A stretch of DNA of 11,710 nt from assembly GCA_937961295.1 (NCBI GenBank), contig CALGOK010000106.1, positions 1 through 11,710 of the forward strand, given 5' to 3'. Of this stretch, positions 1 to 6,468 are shown one piece after another (the first letter of the stretch is position 1; every line of letters starts with the position of its first letter). Origin of the DNA: an uncultured Gemmatimonadota bacterium. GTDB taxonomy: Bacteria > Gemmatimonadota > Gemmatimonadetes > Gemmatimonadales > GWC2-71-9. Under the pieces are notes generated by a model. That model was given only the letters and a program-made list of their open reading frames with translations. It was not told where the DNA came from and did no database searches. Position numbers and translations under genes: made by a program.

Positions 1-60
1 TTGCATGTGTTAAGCACGCCGCCAGCGTTCGTCCTGAGCCAGGATCAAACTCTCCAATGG
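1..60 (-). rRNA. rrs: 16S ribosomal RNA, 5' end (truncated by window edge)
   Basis: The reverse complement reads AGAGTTTGATCCTGGCTCAG (the universal 27F primer site, E. coli position 8 onward), followed by the usual ACGAACGCTGGCGGCGTGC and CTTAACACATGCAA. Counting back seven bases from the 27F site puts the mature 5' end near base 60. The rest of the gene lies beyond the left edge. The fragment is too conserved to assign a phylum. Confidence 0.96.
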
Positions 61-63
61 AGA

Positions 64-163
64 TTTCGATAGTAGCTCGAAAGACCGAACACACTGGTTC
101 ACAGTTGTCCGGATTGGTCGTTCAGTTGAAAACCCTCGGCCATGCCGCTGAACCGGCACGACC
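64..163 (-). promoter_or_regulatory. 16S rRNA leader with stem-loops
   Basis: Transcribed spacer between the rRNA promoters and mature 16S. Next to the 16S 5' end is a hairpin with 6-bp arms TTTCGA/TCGAAA (64-69 and 77-82) and a 7-nt loop. Farther upstream, GGTCGTTCAG at 116-125 pairs with CTGA at 148-151 and ACGACC at 158-163 around a 6-nt bulge, enclosing a small hairpin CGGC-cat-GCCG (137-147). Such folds are usual in rRNA leaders and can take part in RNase III processing, but the partner 3' sequence is outside the window. Confidence 0.5.
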
Positions 164-203
164 TCACAGGGTCCGCACTTGCCGACTTCTCCCAACCTTC
201 ACT

Positions 204-214
204 TGTCAAAGAGC
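204..214 (-). promoter_or_regulatory. boxA rRNA antitermination site
   Basis: The minus strand reads GCTCTTTGACA, which differs at one base from the core of the E. coli rrn boxA (TGCTCTTTAACA). It lies about 145 nt upstream of the 16S 5' end and directly after a strong stem-loop, the boxB-boxA order of rRNA antitermination signals. NusB-S10 loading at this RNA is known for the family and is inferred here. Confidence 0.75.
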
Positions 215-223
215 TTAAGTGTC

Positions 224-242
224 GGCGACCACTTTAGTCGCC
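224..242 (-). promoter_or_regulatory. boxB-like stem-loop in the rRNA leader
   Basis: A perfect 6-bp stem GGCGAC/GTCGCC (224-229 and 237-242) with a 7-nt loop sits 9 nt upstream of boxA and just after the expected transcription start of promoter P2. Its position matches boxB in the nut-like sites of rRNA operons. Confidence 0.6.
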
Positions 243-250
243 AGCCCCTA

Positions 251-279
251 ATAGTAGCGTGTCTCACAGCGCTGGTCAA
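251..279 (-). promoter_or_regulatory. rRNA operon promoter P2
   Basis: On the minus strand, TTGACC (274-279) and TACTAT (251-256) are separated by exactly 17 nt, five of six and four of six matches to the sigma-70 -35 and -10 consensus. The predicted start near base 244 would put the boxB-like hairpin and boxA at the very beginning of the transcript. This is the best promoter in the window. Confidence 0.75.
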
Positions 280-339
280 GGCCTCGAAAACCCGCTCCAG
301 CACCCCTCCGCGCCGCACCCGGCCGCACGAGGGACGGCA

Positions 340-368
340 ATTCTAGAAGCGGGCCTCCGCCGACGCAA
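340..368 (-). promoter_or_regulatory. possible upstream rRNA promoter P1
   Basis: On the minus strand, TTGCGT (363-368) and TAGAAT (340-345) are 17 nt apart. The -10 matches five of six consensus bases and the -35 is weaker. It lies about 90 nt upstream of P2, and tandem promoters are common for rRNA operons. It begins three bases downstream of the inverted repeat behind apaG, so it could start a transcript just after that possible terminator. Confidence 0.45.
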
Positions 369-371
369 GGG

Positions 372-443
372 GCGACAACGCGAGGGGCGAGGGGCGAGGG
401 GTAGACGCCATCGCCCCTCGCCCTTCGCCCCTCGCATTGTCGC
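372..443. repeat. heptad-type inverted repeat R1, 3' of apaG
   Basis: Two 30-nt arms (372-401 and 414-443) match at 28 of 30 positions around a 12-nt loop. Each arm starts GCGACAA and then carries G-rich GCGAGGG-type units repeating every 7 nt. The apaG stop codon (447-449) lies three bases outside the right arm. The fold could end or protect apaG mRNA and insulate the rRNA promoters. No U-tract follows it, so it is not a classical intrinsic terminator. Confidence 0.8.
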
Positions 444-446
444 GCT

Positions 447-845
447 TCAAGGCTCCCGGCGCGCCCCGTCCGCCACCAGCGGGAAGCGCGGAATCCGGGC
501 CTCGAACGCCGTCCCGTCGGGGCGCACCAGCTGGTAGCTCCCCTCCATCGCCCCCCGCGGCGACTCGAGGATGCAGAACGACTGGTACTCGTACACCCCG
601 CCCGGCGCGATCGTCGGCTGCTCCCCCACCACCCCCTGCCCGGCCACCTCGGACTCCCGGCCCGAATGCTCGACGATCCGCCAGGACCGCGACACCAGCT
701 GGACCGGACGCTCCGCCACGTTCTCCAGCCGGATCCGGTAGGCGAACACGAAGTGCCGGTCACCCGGCCGGGACTGCTCGGCCACGAACCGCGGCCGGGC
801 CGTGATCCGGAGACCCTCGGTGATCGCGTAGAAGAGCTGGGTCAT
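447..845 (-). CDS. apaG: ApaG domain protein (DUF525)
   Basis: A 132-residue protein of normal ApaG length with the family's hallmarks: a beta-sandwich segment HFVFAYRIRLENV (31-43), SRSWRIVEHSGR (52-63), GVVGEQPTIAPG (71-82), the YQSFCILESPRGAMEGSYQL stretch (87-106) and IPRFPLVADG (118-127). ApaG is a small single-domain fibronectin-III-like protein. It is named from the apaGH operon of enterobacteria, is often annotated as a Co2+/Mg2+ efflux protein, and its molecular role is still uncertain. Here no apaH is adjacent; it follows hmgA by 112 nt on the same strand with repeat R2 between them. There is no strong Shine-Dalgarno sequence. The ATG at 843-845 is chosen because the MTQLFYAITEGLRITARPRF start matches other family members. 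Confidence 0.95.
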   Translation of the reverse strand: MTQLFYAITEGLRITARPRFVAEQSRPGDRHFVFAYRIRLENVAERPVQLVSRSWRIVEHSGRESEVAGQGVVGEQPTIAPGGVYEYQSFCILESPRGAMEGSYQLVRPDGTAFEARIPRFPLVADGARREP

Positions 846-860
846 GGCCTGACCCCGGTG

Positions 861-954
861 GCGACAGCGCGAGGGGCGAGGGGCGAGGAACGCTGCGGGT
901 GGCCGCCGCTGGCCCCACCCCCCGCCCTTCGCCCCTCGCCCCTCGCGCTGTCGC
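861..954. repeat. heptad-type inverted repeat R2, between hmgA and apaG
   Basis: The arms at 861-886 and 929-954 are perfect 26-nt inverted copies around a 42-nt loop. Each begins GCGACAGCGCGAGG and continues in 7-nt GCGAGGG units. The hmgA stop (958-960) is followed by the same TGAAGCGCGACA sequence found after the apaG stop. It lies between two genes on the same strand, so it may be an attenuator or mRNA 3'-end stabiliser rather than a full terminator. Confidence 0.85.
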
Positions 955-957
955 GCT

Positions 958-2151
958 TCATGTCGTGGGCGGGTTGAACTGCGCGTGCTGCTGCTCGAGC
1001 CACGAGGCGTGGTAGTCGGGATCCTCGATCGCCATCGCCGGCCTGGCCACGTGCAGCGGCCGGAACGAGTCCATCATCACCGCCAGCTCGTTGGTGTACT
1101 TGGCCCCGATGCTGGCCTCCGCCCGCCCCGGGTGCGGCCCGTGCGGCAGCCCGTCGGGGTGGTGGGTGATGCTGCCGTACTCGATCCCCTTGCGCGACAT
1201 GAACTCGCTCGAGGCGTAGAAGAGCACCTCGTCGGAGTCGACGTTGCTGTGGTTGTACGGCGCCGGCACCGCCTCGGGGTCGAAGTCGTACGGCCGGGGG
1301 CAGAACGAGCAGATCACGAAGCCATCGCCCTGGAAGGTCTGGTGCACCGGCGGCGGCTGGTGGATCCGGCCCACGATCGGCTCGAAGTCGTGGATGTTGA
1401 ACGCCCAGGGATAGAAGTAGCCGTCCCAGCCCACCACGTCGAACGGGTGGTGGTCGAGCACCAGCTCGTTGACGGCGTTGTACTGCTTGACGTAGACCGG
1501 GAAGTCGCCCTTCTCGTCGTGGGGCTCGAGCTCCTGCGGCCGGCGGATGTCGCGCTCGCTGAACGGCGCCCCCTCGAGCAGCTGGCCGAACTCGTTGCGG
1601 TAGCGCCTGGGCCAGCGGACGTGGCCGCGGCTCTCCATCACCAGCAGCTTGGCCGGCCCCTTGGCGTGGTCGAGCCGCCAGCGATGGGTGATGTTGCGGT
1701 GGATCACCACGTAGTCACCCTCGCGCACCGGCAGGGTGCCGTACACCGACTCCAGGGCGCCCTGCCCCTCCACCACGTACACCACCTCGTCCGCCTGCGA
1801 GTTGCGCCAGAAGTGTGCGTCGTGCTCGTCGGGCGCCACGTACGACATCCCGATGTCGGCGTTGAACAGCAGCGGGGTGCGGTCGAGCGTCGGCGATCCG
1901 CCGTCGCGGATCCGCGCGGTGAGGAAGTGGCGGTGCCGCAGCGAGGTCTCGTCGTCGGCCTCCCACTTCATGTCCCGCACCTTGCGCACCGACTTGACCG
2001 TCGTGGGCGGATGGATGTGGTAGAGCAGCGACGAGGTCCCCACGAATCCCTCGTGCCCCATCAGCTCCTCGGCGTACAGCCCGCCGTCGGGCCGCCGAAA
2101 GGCGATGTGGCGCTTGCGAGGGATGGAACCCAGGGAATGGTAGATCGGCAT
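958..2151 (-). CDS. hmgA: homogentisate 1,2-dioxygenase
   Basis: Non-heme Fe(II) ring-cleaving dioxygenase that converts homogentisate to maleylacetoacetate in the cytoplasm, the third step of the phenylalanine/tyrosine route here. The 397-residue length fits the shorter bacterial homogentisate dioxygenase family. Recognisable stretches are the start MPIYHSLGSIPRKRHIAFRR, LYAEELMGHEGF (25-36), the first cupin core around 118-155, PPPVHQTFQGDGFVICSF (266-283) and the active-site region PYNHSNVDSDEV (298-309) followed by PHGPHPG (336-342). By analogy with the human enzyme the iron ligands would be His301, Glu308 (or Asp307) and His337. It starts 84 nt after the hppD stop with repeat R3 between. 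The ribosome binding site is weak; the ATG at 2149-2151 is fixed by the conserved N-terminus. Confidence 0.95.
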   Translation of the reverse strand: MPIYHSLGSIPRKRHIAFRRPDGGLYAEELMGHEGFVGTSSLLYHIHPPTTVKSVRKVRDMKWEADDETSLRHRHFLTARIRDGGSPTLDRTPLLFNADIGMSYVAPDEHDAHFWRNSQADEVVYVVEGQGALESVYGTLPVREGDYVVIHRNITHRWRLDHAKGPAKLLVMESRGHVRWPRRYRNEFGQLLEGAPFSERDIRRPQELEPHDEKGDFPVYVKQYNAVNELVLDHHPFDVVGWDGYFYPWAFNIHDFEPIVGRIHQPPPVHQTFQGDGFVICSFCPRPYDFDPEAVPAPYNHSNVDSDEVLFYASSEFMSRKGIEYGSITHHPDGLPHGPHPGRAEASIGAKYTNELAVMMDSFRPLHVARPAMAIEDPDYHASWLEQQHAQFNPPTT

Positions 2152-2169
2152 GCTGTCAATCCATGGAGG

Positions 2170-2234
2170 GCGACAGGCGAGGGGCGAAGGGCGAAGGGCG
2201 CACCGCCCCTCGCGCCTCGCTCCTCGCGCGTCGC
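2170..2234. repeat. heptad-type inverted repeat R3, between hppD and hmgA
   Basis: The arms at 2170-2200 and 2204-2234 are imperfect inverted copies (about six mismatches in 31) with a 3-nt loop, again starting GCGAC and built from GCGAGGG/GCGAAGG units. The hppD stop codon TAA (2236-2238) is one base from the right arm. As with R2, it lies inside a probable operon. Confidence 0.75.
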
Positions 2235-2235
2235 G

Positions 2236-3363
2236 TTACAGGTTGCCCCGCCGCGCCTGCTCGCGCTCGATCGCCTCGAACAGCGCCTTGAAGTTGCCGG
2301 CGCCGAACGAGCGGGCGCCCTTGCGCTGGATGATCTCGTAGAACAGCGTCGGCCGGTCCTGGACGGGCTTGGTGAAGATCTGCAGCAGGTACCCCTCGTC
2401 GTCGCGGTCGACCAGGATCCCCAGCTCGGCGAGCGGCGCGAGGTCCTCGTCGATGGTGCCGACCCGGGCGGGGACCATCTCGTAGTAGGTCTTCGGGACG
2501 GTGAGGAACTCCACGCCCCGGGCGGTGAGCTCGCGCACGGTGGCGATGATGTCGTCGGTCGCGATGGCGATGTGCTGCACGCCAGGCCCGCGGTAGAACT
2601 CGAGGTACTCGTCGATCTGCGACTTCTTCTTCCCCTCGGCGGGCTCGTTGATCGGGAACTTGATCCGGCCGTTGCCGTTGCTCATCACCTTGGACATGAG
2701 CGCCGAGTACTCGGTGCTGATGGTCTTGTCGTCGAAGGTGAGGATGTTGGTGAAGCCGAGGACGTCCTCGTAGAACTTGACCCAGGCGTTCATCCTGCCG
2801 AGCTCGACGTTGCCGACGCAGTGGTCGACGTACTTGAGCCCGGTGCCGGACGGCTGGTACGGCGAGTCCATCGCCTCGAACCCCGGCATGAACAGCCCGC
2901 GGTAGTCCTTCCGTTCGACGATCGAGTGGATCGTGTCGCCGTAGGTGCGGATCGCCGCGACGACGATCTCGCCGTGCGCGTCGCGAAGCACCTCGGGGTC
3001 GCGTGCGCTCGTGGCGCCCCGCTCGAGCGCCACGGCGTGGGCGGCGCGGGCGTCGTCCACCCAGAACGCCATGTCCTTCACCCCGTCGCCGTGGCGCCGG
3101 ATATGGTCGGCGATCTCGCCGTCAGGGCCCAGCGGCGAGGTGAGCACGAAGCGGAGCTTGTCCTGCACCAGCAGGTACGACGCGCGGTCGCGGACGCCGG
3201 TCTCGGGACCGCGGTAGCCGGCCAGCCGGAAGCCGAACGCGGCGCGATAGAACATCGCCGACTGCTTGGCGTTGCCGACCCAGAACTCGATGTAGTCGGT
3301 CCCGTTGATCGGGAAGGCGTCGTGGACCTCCGGCGACGCGTGACTGGCGACGGGTGACGACAT
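2236..3363 (-). CDS. hppD: 4-hydroxyphenylpyruvate dioxygenase
   Basis: Fe(II)-dependent dioxygenase that turns 4-hydroxyphenylpyruvate into homogentisate with loss of CO2. The 375-residue product has two vicinal-oxygen-chelate domains, an N-terminal one (about 22-150) and a catalytic C-terminal one (about 175-350). The facial triad is visible: His181 in VDHCVGN, His264 in GVQHIAIAT and Glu343 in LFYEIIQR. The family's C-terminal lid helix, GARSFGAGNFKALFEAIERE, is also present. The ATG at 3361-3363 was chosen because a GGAGGG site sits 7 nt upstream and because the protein begins at the expected place for the family; the frame stays open farther upstream, but that stretch overlaps phhA. The start is 14 nt after the phhA stop, so the two are almost certainly co-transcribed. 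Confidence 0.96.
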   Translation of the reverse strand: MSSPVASHASPEVHDAFPINGTDYIEFWVGNAKQSAMFYRAAFGFRLAGYRGPETGVRDRASYLLVQDKLRFVLTSPLGPDGEIADHIRRHGDGVKDMAFWVDDARAAHAVALERGATSARDPEVLRDAHGEIVVAAIRTYGDTIHSIVERKDYRGLFMPGFEAMDSPYQPSGTGLKYVDHCVGNVELGRMNAWVKFYEDVLGFTNILTFDDKTISTEYSALMSKVMSNGNGRIKFPINEPAEGKKKSQIDEYLEFYRGPGVQHIAIATDDIIATVRELTARGVEFLTVPKTYYEMVPARVGTIDEDLAPLAELGILVDRDDEGYLLQIFTKPVQDRPTLFYEIIQRKGARSFGAGNFKALFEAIEREQARRGNL

Positions 3364-3377
3364 GGTGCTTCCCTCCC

Positions 3378-4313
3378 TCAACCCAGGCCGGCGGCCTCGA
3401 GGAACGAGGCGAGGTCGGCCTCGCCGATCTCGGGCTCCCCGGGCGACACGTTGTCGAGCCGCCCCGCCTTCACCCACTCGACCAGCCGGCCCACCTCGTC
3501 GAAGAGGTGGTCGAACGAGTCGACGACGAAGAGCAGCGGCTGGTAGTGATCGATCTCGAAGTACTGGTTCACGACCCACTCGAGCTGGAACGGCCAGCGC
3601 TGCACCTCGTCGCTCTCGATGCAGTGCGCCAGCTCGCCGTACGAGGAGAGGAGGCCGCTGCCGTAGGCCTTCACCTCGCCCGGCTTGCTCCCCTTCATCA
3701 GCCCGAACTCGATGGTGAACCAGAAGAACCGCGCCATCGCCTTGATCACGCTGGAGAGGCGCCGAATCCGCTCGGCAGCCGGCATGTCGCGCGCCCGTTC
3801 GGCGGCGGTCCGGGCACACTCGCCGAAGCGCACCAGCGTGTCGGCGAACGCCGGGTCGGTGTGCATCGGGACGTGGCCCGAGATGTCGTGGAAGATGTCC
3901 GGCTCGGGGAGGTAGTCGAGCACCTCGCCGTCGCGGATGGTGATGGTCGTCGGGAACTCGCGCTTGCGCAGGCAGTCGAAGAAGACGTATGCCGGGACGT
4001 AGCCGCTCACCGCCTTGGCCCGGAACCCGGTCAGCGGGGCCATGAAGCGGTTGACGTCCTCGAGCCGGGGCACCCGCTCGGGGTTGAGCTGCAGGGTCTC
4101 GAGCCCCTCGAGGAACCGGCGATTGGCGTAGCGCTGCCACCGGTCGCCCATCCGGGCGTACAACCGCCGCCAGACGTCGTGGTTGGCGTCGGTGTACAGG
4201 TCGTACGGCTGGTCGATGTAGAGCCGGCCATCCTCGCGCGCCATCTCGATGAACGGCGACTTGGTGGTGGTGAGCCCCGGCGGGGCCGACGTGCGTGTGG
4301 AGGTGTCCGTCAT
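3378..4313 (-). CDS. phhA: phenylalanine 4-monooxygenase
   Basis: Pterin- and Fe(II)-dependent aromatic amino acid hydroxylase converting phenylalanine to tyrosine. The 311-residue product is typical of bacterial single-domain enzymes, with no N-terminal ACT domain. The iron site is clear: His142 and His147 in IFHDISGHVPMHTD and Glu202 in WFTIEFGLMK. Other family stretches are GYVPAYVFFDCLRKREFPTT (104-123), YGSGLLSSYGE (217-227) and YFEIDHYQPLLFVVDSFD (251-268). A strong AGGAGG (4319-4324) lies 5 nt before the ATG. It is the first gene of the phhA-hppD-hmgA cluster, next to an AT-richer promoter-like stretch. The pterin recycling enzyme (phhB) is not in the window. Confidence 0.96.
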   Translation of the reverse strand: MTDTSTRTSAPPGLTTTKSPFIEMAREDGRLYIDQPYDLYTDANHDVWRRLYARMGDRWQRYANRRFLEGLETLQLNPERVPRLEDVNRFMAPLTGFRAKAVSGYVPAYVFFDCLRKREFPTTITIRDGEVLDYLPEPDIFHDISGHVPMHTDPAFADTLVRFGECARTAAERARDMPAAERIRRLSSVIKAMARFFWFTIEFGLMKGSKPGEVKAYGSGLLSSYGELAHCIESDEVQRWPFQLEWVVNQYFEIDHYQPLLFVVDSFDHLFDEVGRLVEWVKAGRLDNVSPGEPEIGEADLASFLEAAGLG

Positions 4314-4337
4314 GCGATCCTCCTCGAGGGGCCGAAC

Positions 4338-4366
4338 TCCTTACAACATAACCGCATACGGAAGCT
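4338..4366 (-). promoter_or_regulatory. probable promoter region of the phhA cluster
   Basis: This short stretch is clearly AT-richer than its surroundings and lies between repeat R4 and the phhA ribosome binding site. The minus strand contains TATGTT (4345-4350), a possible -10, but no convincing -35 at the right distance. The plus strand shows a loose direct repeat CATAACCG/CATACGG that might bind a regulator. Its position after a possible terminator supports a promoter here; the exact elements are uncertain. Confidence 0.35.
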
Positions 4367-4484
4367 GGTGACGGGGCACGGGGGACGGGGGACGGGGAGA
4401 TCGTTGCCTGCGTCGCTCCGGCGAGGGCCCCGATCCCCCATGTCGACCGCCGCCCTCGTCCCCCGTCCCCCGTCCCCCGTCACC
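4367..4484. repeat. heptad-type inverted repeat R4 with G-quadruplex motifs, 3' of aacS
   Basis: The arms at about 4367-4397 and 4454-4484 begin GGTGACGGGG and run in GGGGGAC units of 7 nt, so the architecture is that of R1-R3 but the unit differs. The loop is about 56 nt. The aacS stop codon (4480-4482) is inside the right arm. The left arm on the plus strand has G runs of 4, 5, 5 and 4. The minus strand across the stop codon has four runs of five G (C runs at 4460-4464, 4467-4471, 4474-4478 and 4483-4487) with 2- to 4-nt loops. Confidence 0.8.
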
Positions 4485-6465
4485 CCCGCAGTTCCGACCG
4501 GTCGCGGAACTGCTCGAGCGCCTCGGGATTGGCGAGTGCGCCGACATTCTTGACCTCGCGGCCCTCGACCACGTCGCGCACCGCGAGTTCGGAGAGCTTG
4601 CCGCTGCGAGTGCGGGGGATGTCGGTGACCGCGGCGATCACCTTCGGGACGTGGTGCGGCGAGGCGCCGCTCCGGATCCGTCGGCGGATCCGGTCCTGGA
4701 GCGACTCGTCGAGCGCCACCCCGTCGCGGAGCCGGACGAAGAGCACCACGCGCACATCGTCGCCACGCCGCTGGCCGATCACCAGCGACTCGACCACCTC
4801 GTCGATCGCCTCGACCTGGCGGTAGATCTCCGCCGTGCCGATCCGCACCCCGCCCGGGTTGAGCGTCGCGTCGGAGCGGCCGGTGATCACGAAGCCACCC
4901 GCGGCCGTGCGAGTGGCCCAGTCGCCATGGCACCACACCCCCGGCCAGCGACCGAAGTAGGCCTCGCGGTAGCGCTCTCCGTCCGGGTCATTCCAGAACC
5001 CCACGGGCATCGAGGGGAACGGCGCCGTGCAGGCGAGCTCGCCCGCCTCCCCGATCCCCGCCGGCGTGCCATCCTCCGCGAGCACCTCCACCGCCATCCC
5101 CAGCCCGGGGCCCTGGATCTCGCCCCGCCGCACCGGCTGGAGCGGATTGCCGAGCACGAAGCAGGAGACGATGTCGGTGCCCCCCGAGATGCTCGCCACC
5201 TGGACGCCCGGCAGCTCGGTGGCCAGCCAGTCGAACGATTCCGGTGCCAGCGGCGACCCGGTGGACAGCACGGCACGGAGGCGGCCGAGTTCCCGGCCCC
5301 CCCGCGGGCGCATTCCCTCCTTCTCCGCGAGCGCGATGTACTTCGCACTGGTTCCGAACACCGCCACATCTGCTTCGTCCGCCATGCGCCAGAGGATGTC
5401 CGGTTCCGCTGCCGGCATCGGTGAACCGTCGTACAGCACGATGGTCGCACCCGTGGCGAGGGCCGTGACCAACCAGTTCCACATCATCCAGCCACAGGTG
5501 GTGAAGTAGAAGATCCGTTCGCCCGGCCTGAGGTCGACGTGGAGCTGGTGCTCCTTGAGGTGCTGCAGCAGCGTGCCACCGGCACCATGCACCAGGCACT
5601 TGGGGAGGCCGGTGGTGCCCGACGAGTAGAGGATGTACAGCGGGTGGTCGAAGCCGAGCTCGGTGAACGCGAGTGGTGCGTCGGCGGAACCCGCACCCAG
5701 GTCGTTCCAGCACAGCACCTGGTCGCCCGCCGCGGGCACGTCGTCGCCGAGGTGGTGGATCACCACCGCGTGGCGCACCGAGGGGAGTCGCTGGAGCAGC
5801 TCGGCGGCGCGGGTGGTGCATTCGTGATCCTTGCCGCCGTAGCGATAGCCGTCGGCGTAGAGCAGCAGCACCGGCTCGGTCTGGCCGAACCGGTCGACGA
5901 TACCATCCACGCCAAAGTCGGGCGAGCACGAGGTCCACGTGGCTCCCAGCGACGCCGCGGCGAGCATCGCCACCACCGCCTCGGGGATGTTGGGGAGCCA
6001 GCCGGCGACCCGGTCGCCCGGCGCCACGCCCAGCTCGCGGAGGCCGCGGGCGACGCGCGCCACCTCCGCACGCAACTGGTCGAACGTGAGTTCGCTCGCC
6101 GGACCGCGCTCGTCCCACGCGATGATGGCGGGCATGTTGCCCTCATGGCGGAGGAGGTTCGCCGCGAAGTTGAGGCGCGACTCGGGGAACCAGCGCGCGC
6201 CGCCGAGCGGCGGCGGGAGCATCGCGCCGTCGTCCACCACGGCGGCCCCCCCGCGCGATCCGCGCACGCCGCAGTCAGCCCAGATCGCGTCCCAGACCGC
6301 GGAGCGGTTGGTGATGGACCAGTCGTGCAGGGCAGCGAACGCGTCCGCGGATTCGGCGCCGGGCAGGTTCACCCCATCGGCGCGCCGTCGCGCCATGAAC
6401 GCCGCCATCGCTGAGTCGCGTCGCCGAGCCGGATCGGGACGCCAGAGGATCGCGTCGTCGGTCAT
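4480..6465 (-). CDS. aacS: acetoacetate-CoA ligase (acetoacetyl-CoA synthetase)
   Basis: ANL-superfamily enzyme that activates acetoacetate to acetoacetyl-CoA with ATP. At 661 residues it has full length: an acetyl-CoA-synthetase-type N-terminal region (about 38-100), the AMP-binding P-loop YSSGTTGLPK (280-289), FTTCGWMMWNWL (321-332), SGGTDI (427-432), HGDW (513-516), the hinge GRSDATLNPGGVRIG (529-543) and the C-terminal catalytic lysine Lys623 in RTRSGKLSE. The CGWMMWNWL and SGGTDIVSCF stretches favour AacS over acetyl-CoA synthetase. Acetoacetate is an end product of homogentisate breakdown, which explains its place beside phhA-hppD-hmgA. The ATG at 6463-6465 starts 3 nt after the stop of the upstream gene, with GGAGG (6475-6479) inside that gene's last codons, so translation is probably coupled. 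Confidence 0.95.
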   Translation of the reverse strand: MTDDAILWRPDPARRRDSAMAAFMARRRADGVNLPGAESADAFAALHDWSITNRSAVWDAIWADCGVRGSRGGAAVVDDGAMLPPPLGGARWFPESRLNFAANLLRHEGNMPAIIAWDERGPASELTFDQLRAEVARVARGLRELGVAPGDRVAGWLPNIPEAVVAMLAAASLGATWTSCSPDFGVDGIVDRFGQTEPVLLLYADGYRYGGKDHECTTRAAELLQRLPSVRHAVVIHHLGDDVPAAGDQVLCWNDLGAGSADAPLAFTELGFDHPLYILYSSGTTGLPKCLVHGAGGTLLQHLKEHQLHVDLRPGERIFYFTTCGWMMWNWLVTALATGATIVLYDGSPMPAAEPDILWRMADEADVAVFGTSAKYIALAEKEGMRPRGGRELGRLRAVLSTGSPLAPESFDWLATELPGVQVASISGGTDIVSCFVLGNPLQPVRRGEIQGPGLGMAVEVLAEDGTPAGIGEAGELACTAPFPSMPVGFWNDPDGERYREAYFGRWPGVWCHGDWATRTAAGGFVITGRSDATLNPGGVRIGTAEIYRQVEAIDEVVESLVIGQRRGDDVRVVLFVRLRDGVALDESLQDRIRRRIRSGASPHHVPKVIAAVTDIPRTRSGKLSELAVRDVVEGREVKNVGALANPEALEQFRDRSELRG

Positions 6466-6468
6466 TGG

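Noticed and set aside
204..209. TTGACA on the minus strand as a -35 promoter element
   Set aside because: No -10 lies 15-19 nt downstream. The hexamer is part of boxA following a hairpin.
259..805. Plus-strand frames over the rRNA promoter region and apaG
   Set aside because: They overlap apaG, repeat R1 and the rRNA promoters, and their translations are Pro/Arg-rich without family resemblance.
372..954. R1 and R2 as a CRISPR array or as transposon ends
   Set aside because: There are only paired inverted arms, no evenly spaced direct repeats with unique spacers, no transposase and no target-site duplication visible.
985..3357. A 790-codon open frame on the plus strand, antisense to hmgA and hppD
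   Set aside because: It is a mirror of two well-identified genes in GC-rich DNA. Its translation is low-complexity and rich in Val, Asp, His, Leu and Arg, with no recognisable domain.
2236..4140. hppD frame extended upstream to 634 residues
   Set aside because: The extra N-terminus overlaps phhA in another frame. The ATG at 3361-3363 has a good ribosome binding site and gives the normal HppD length.
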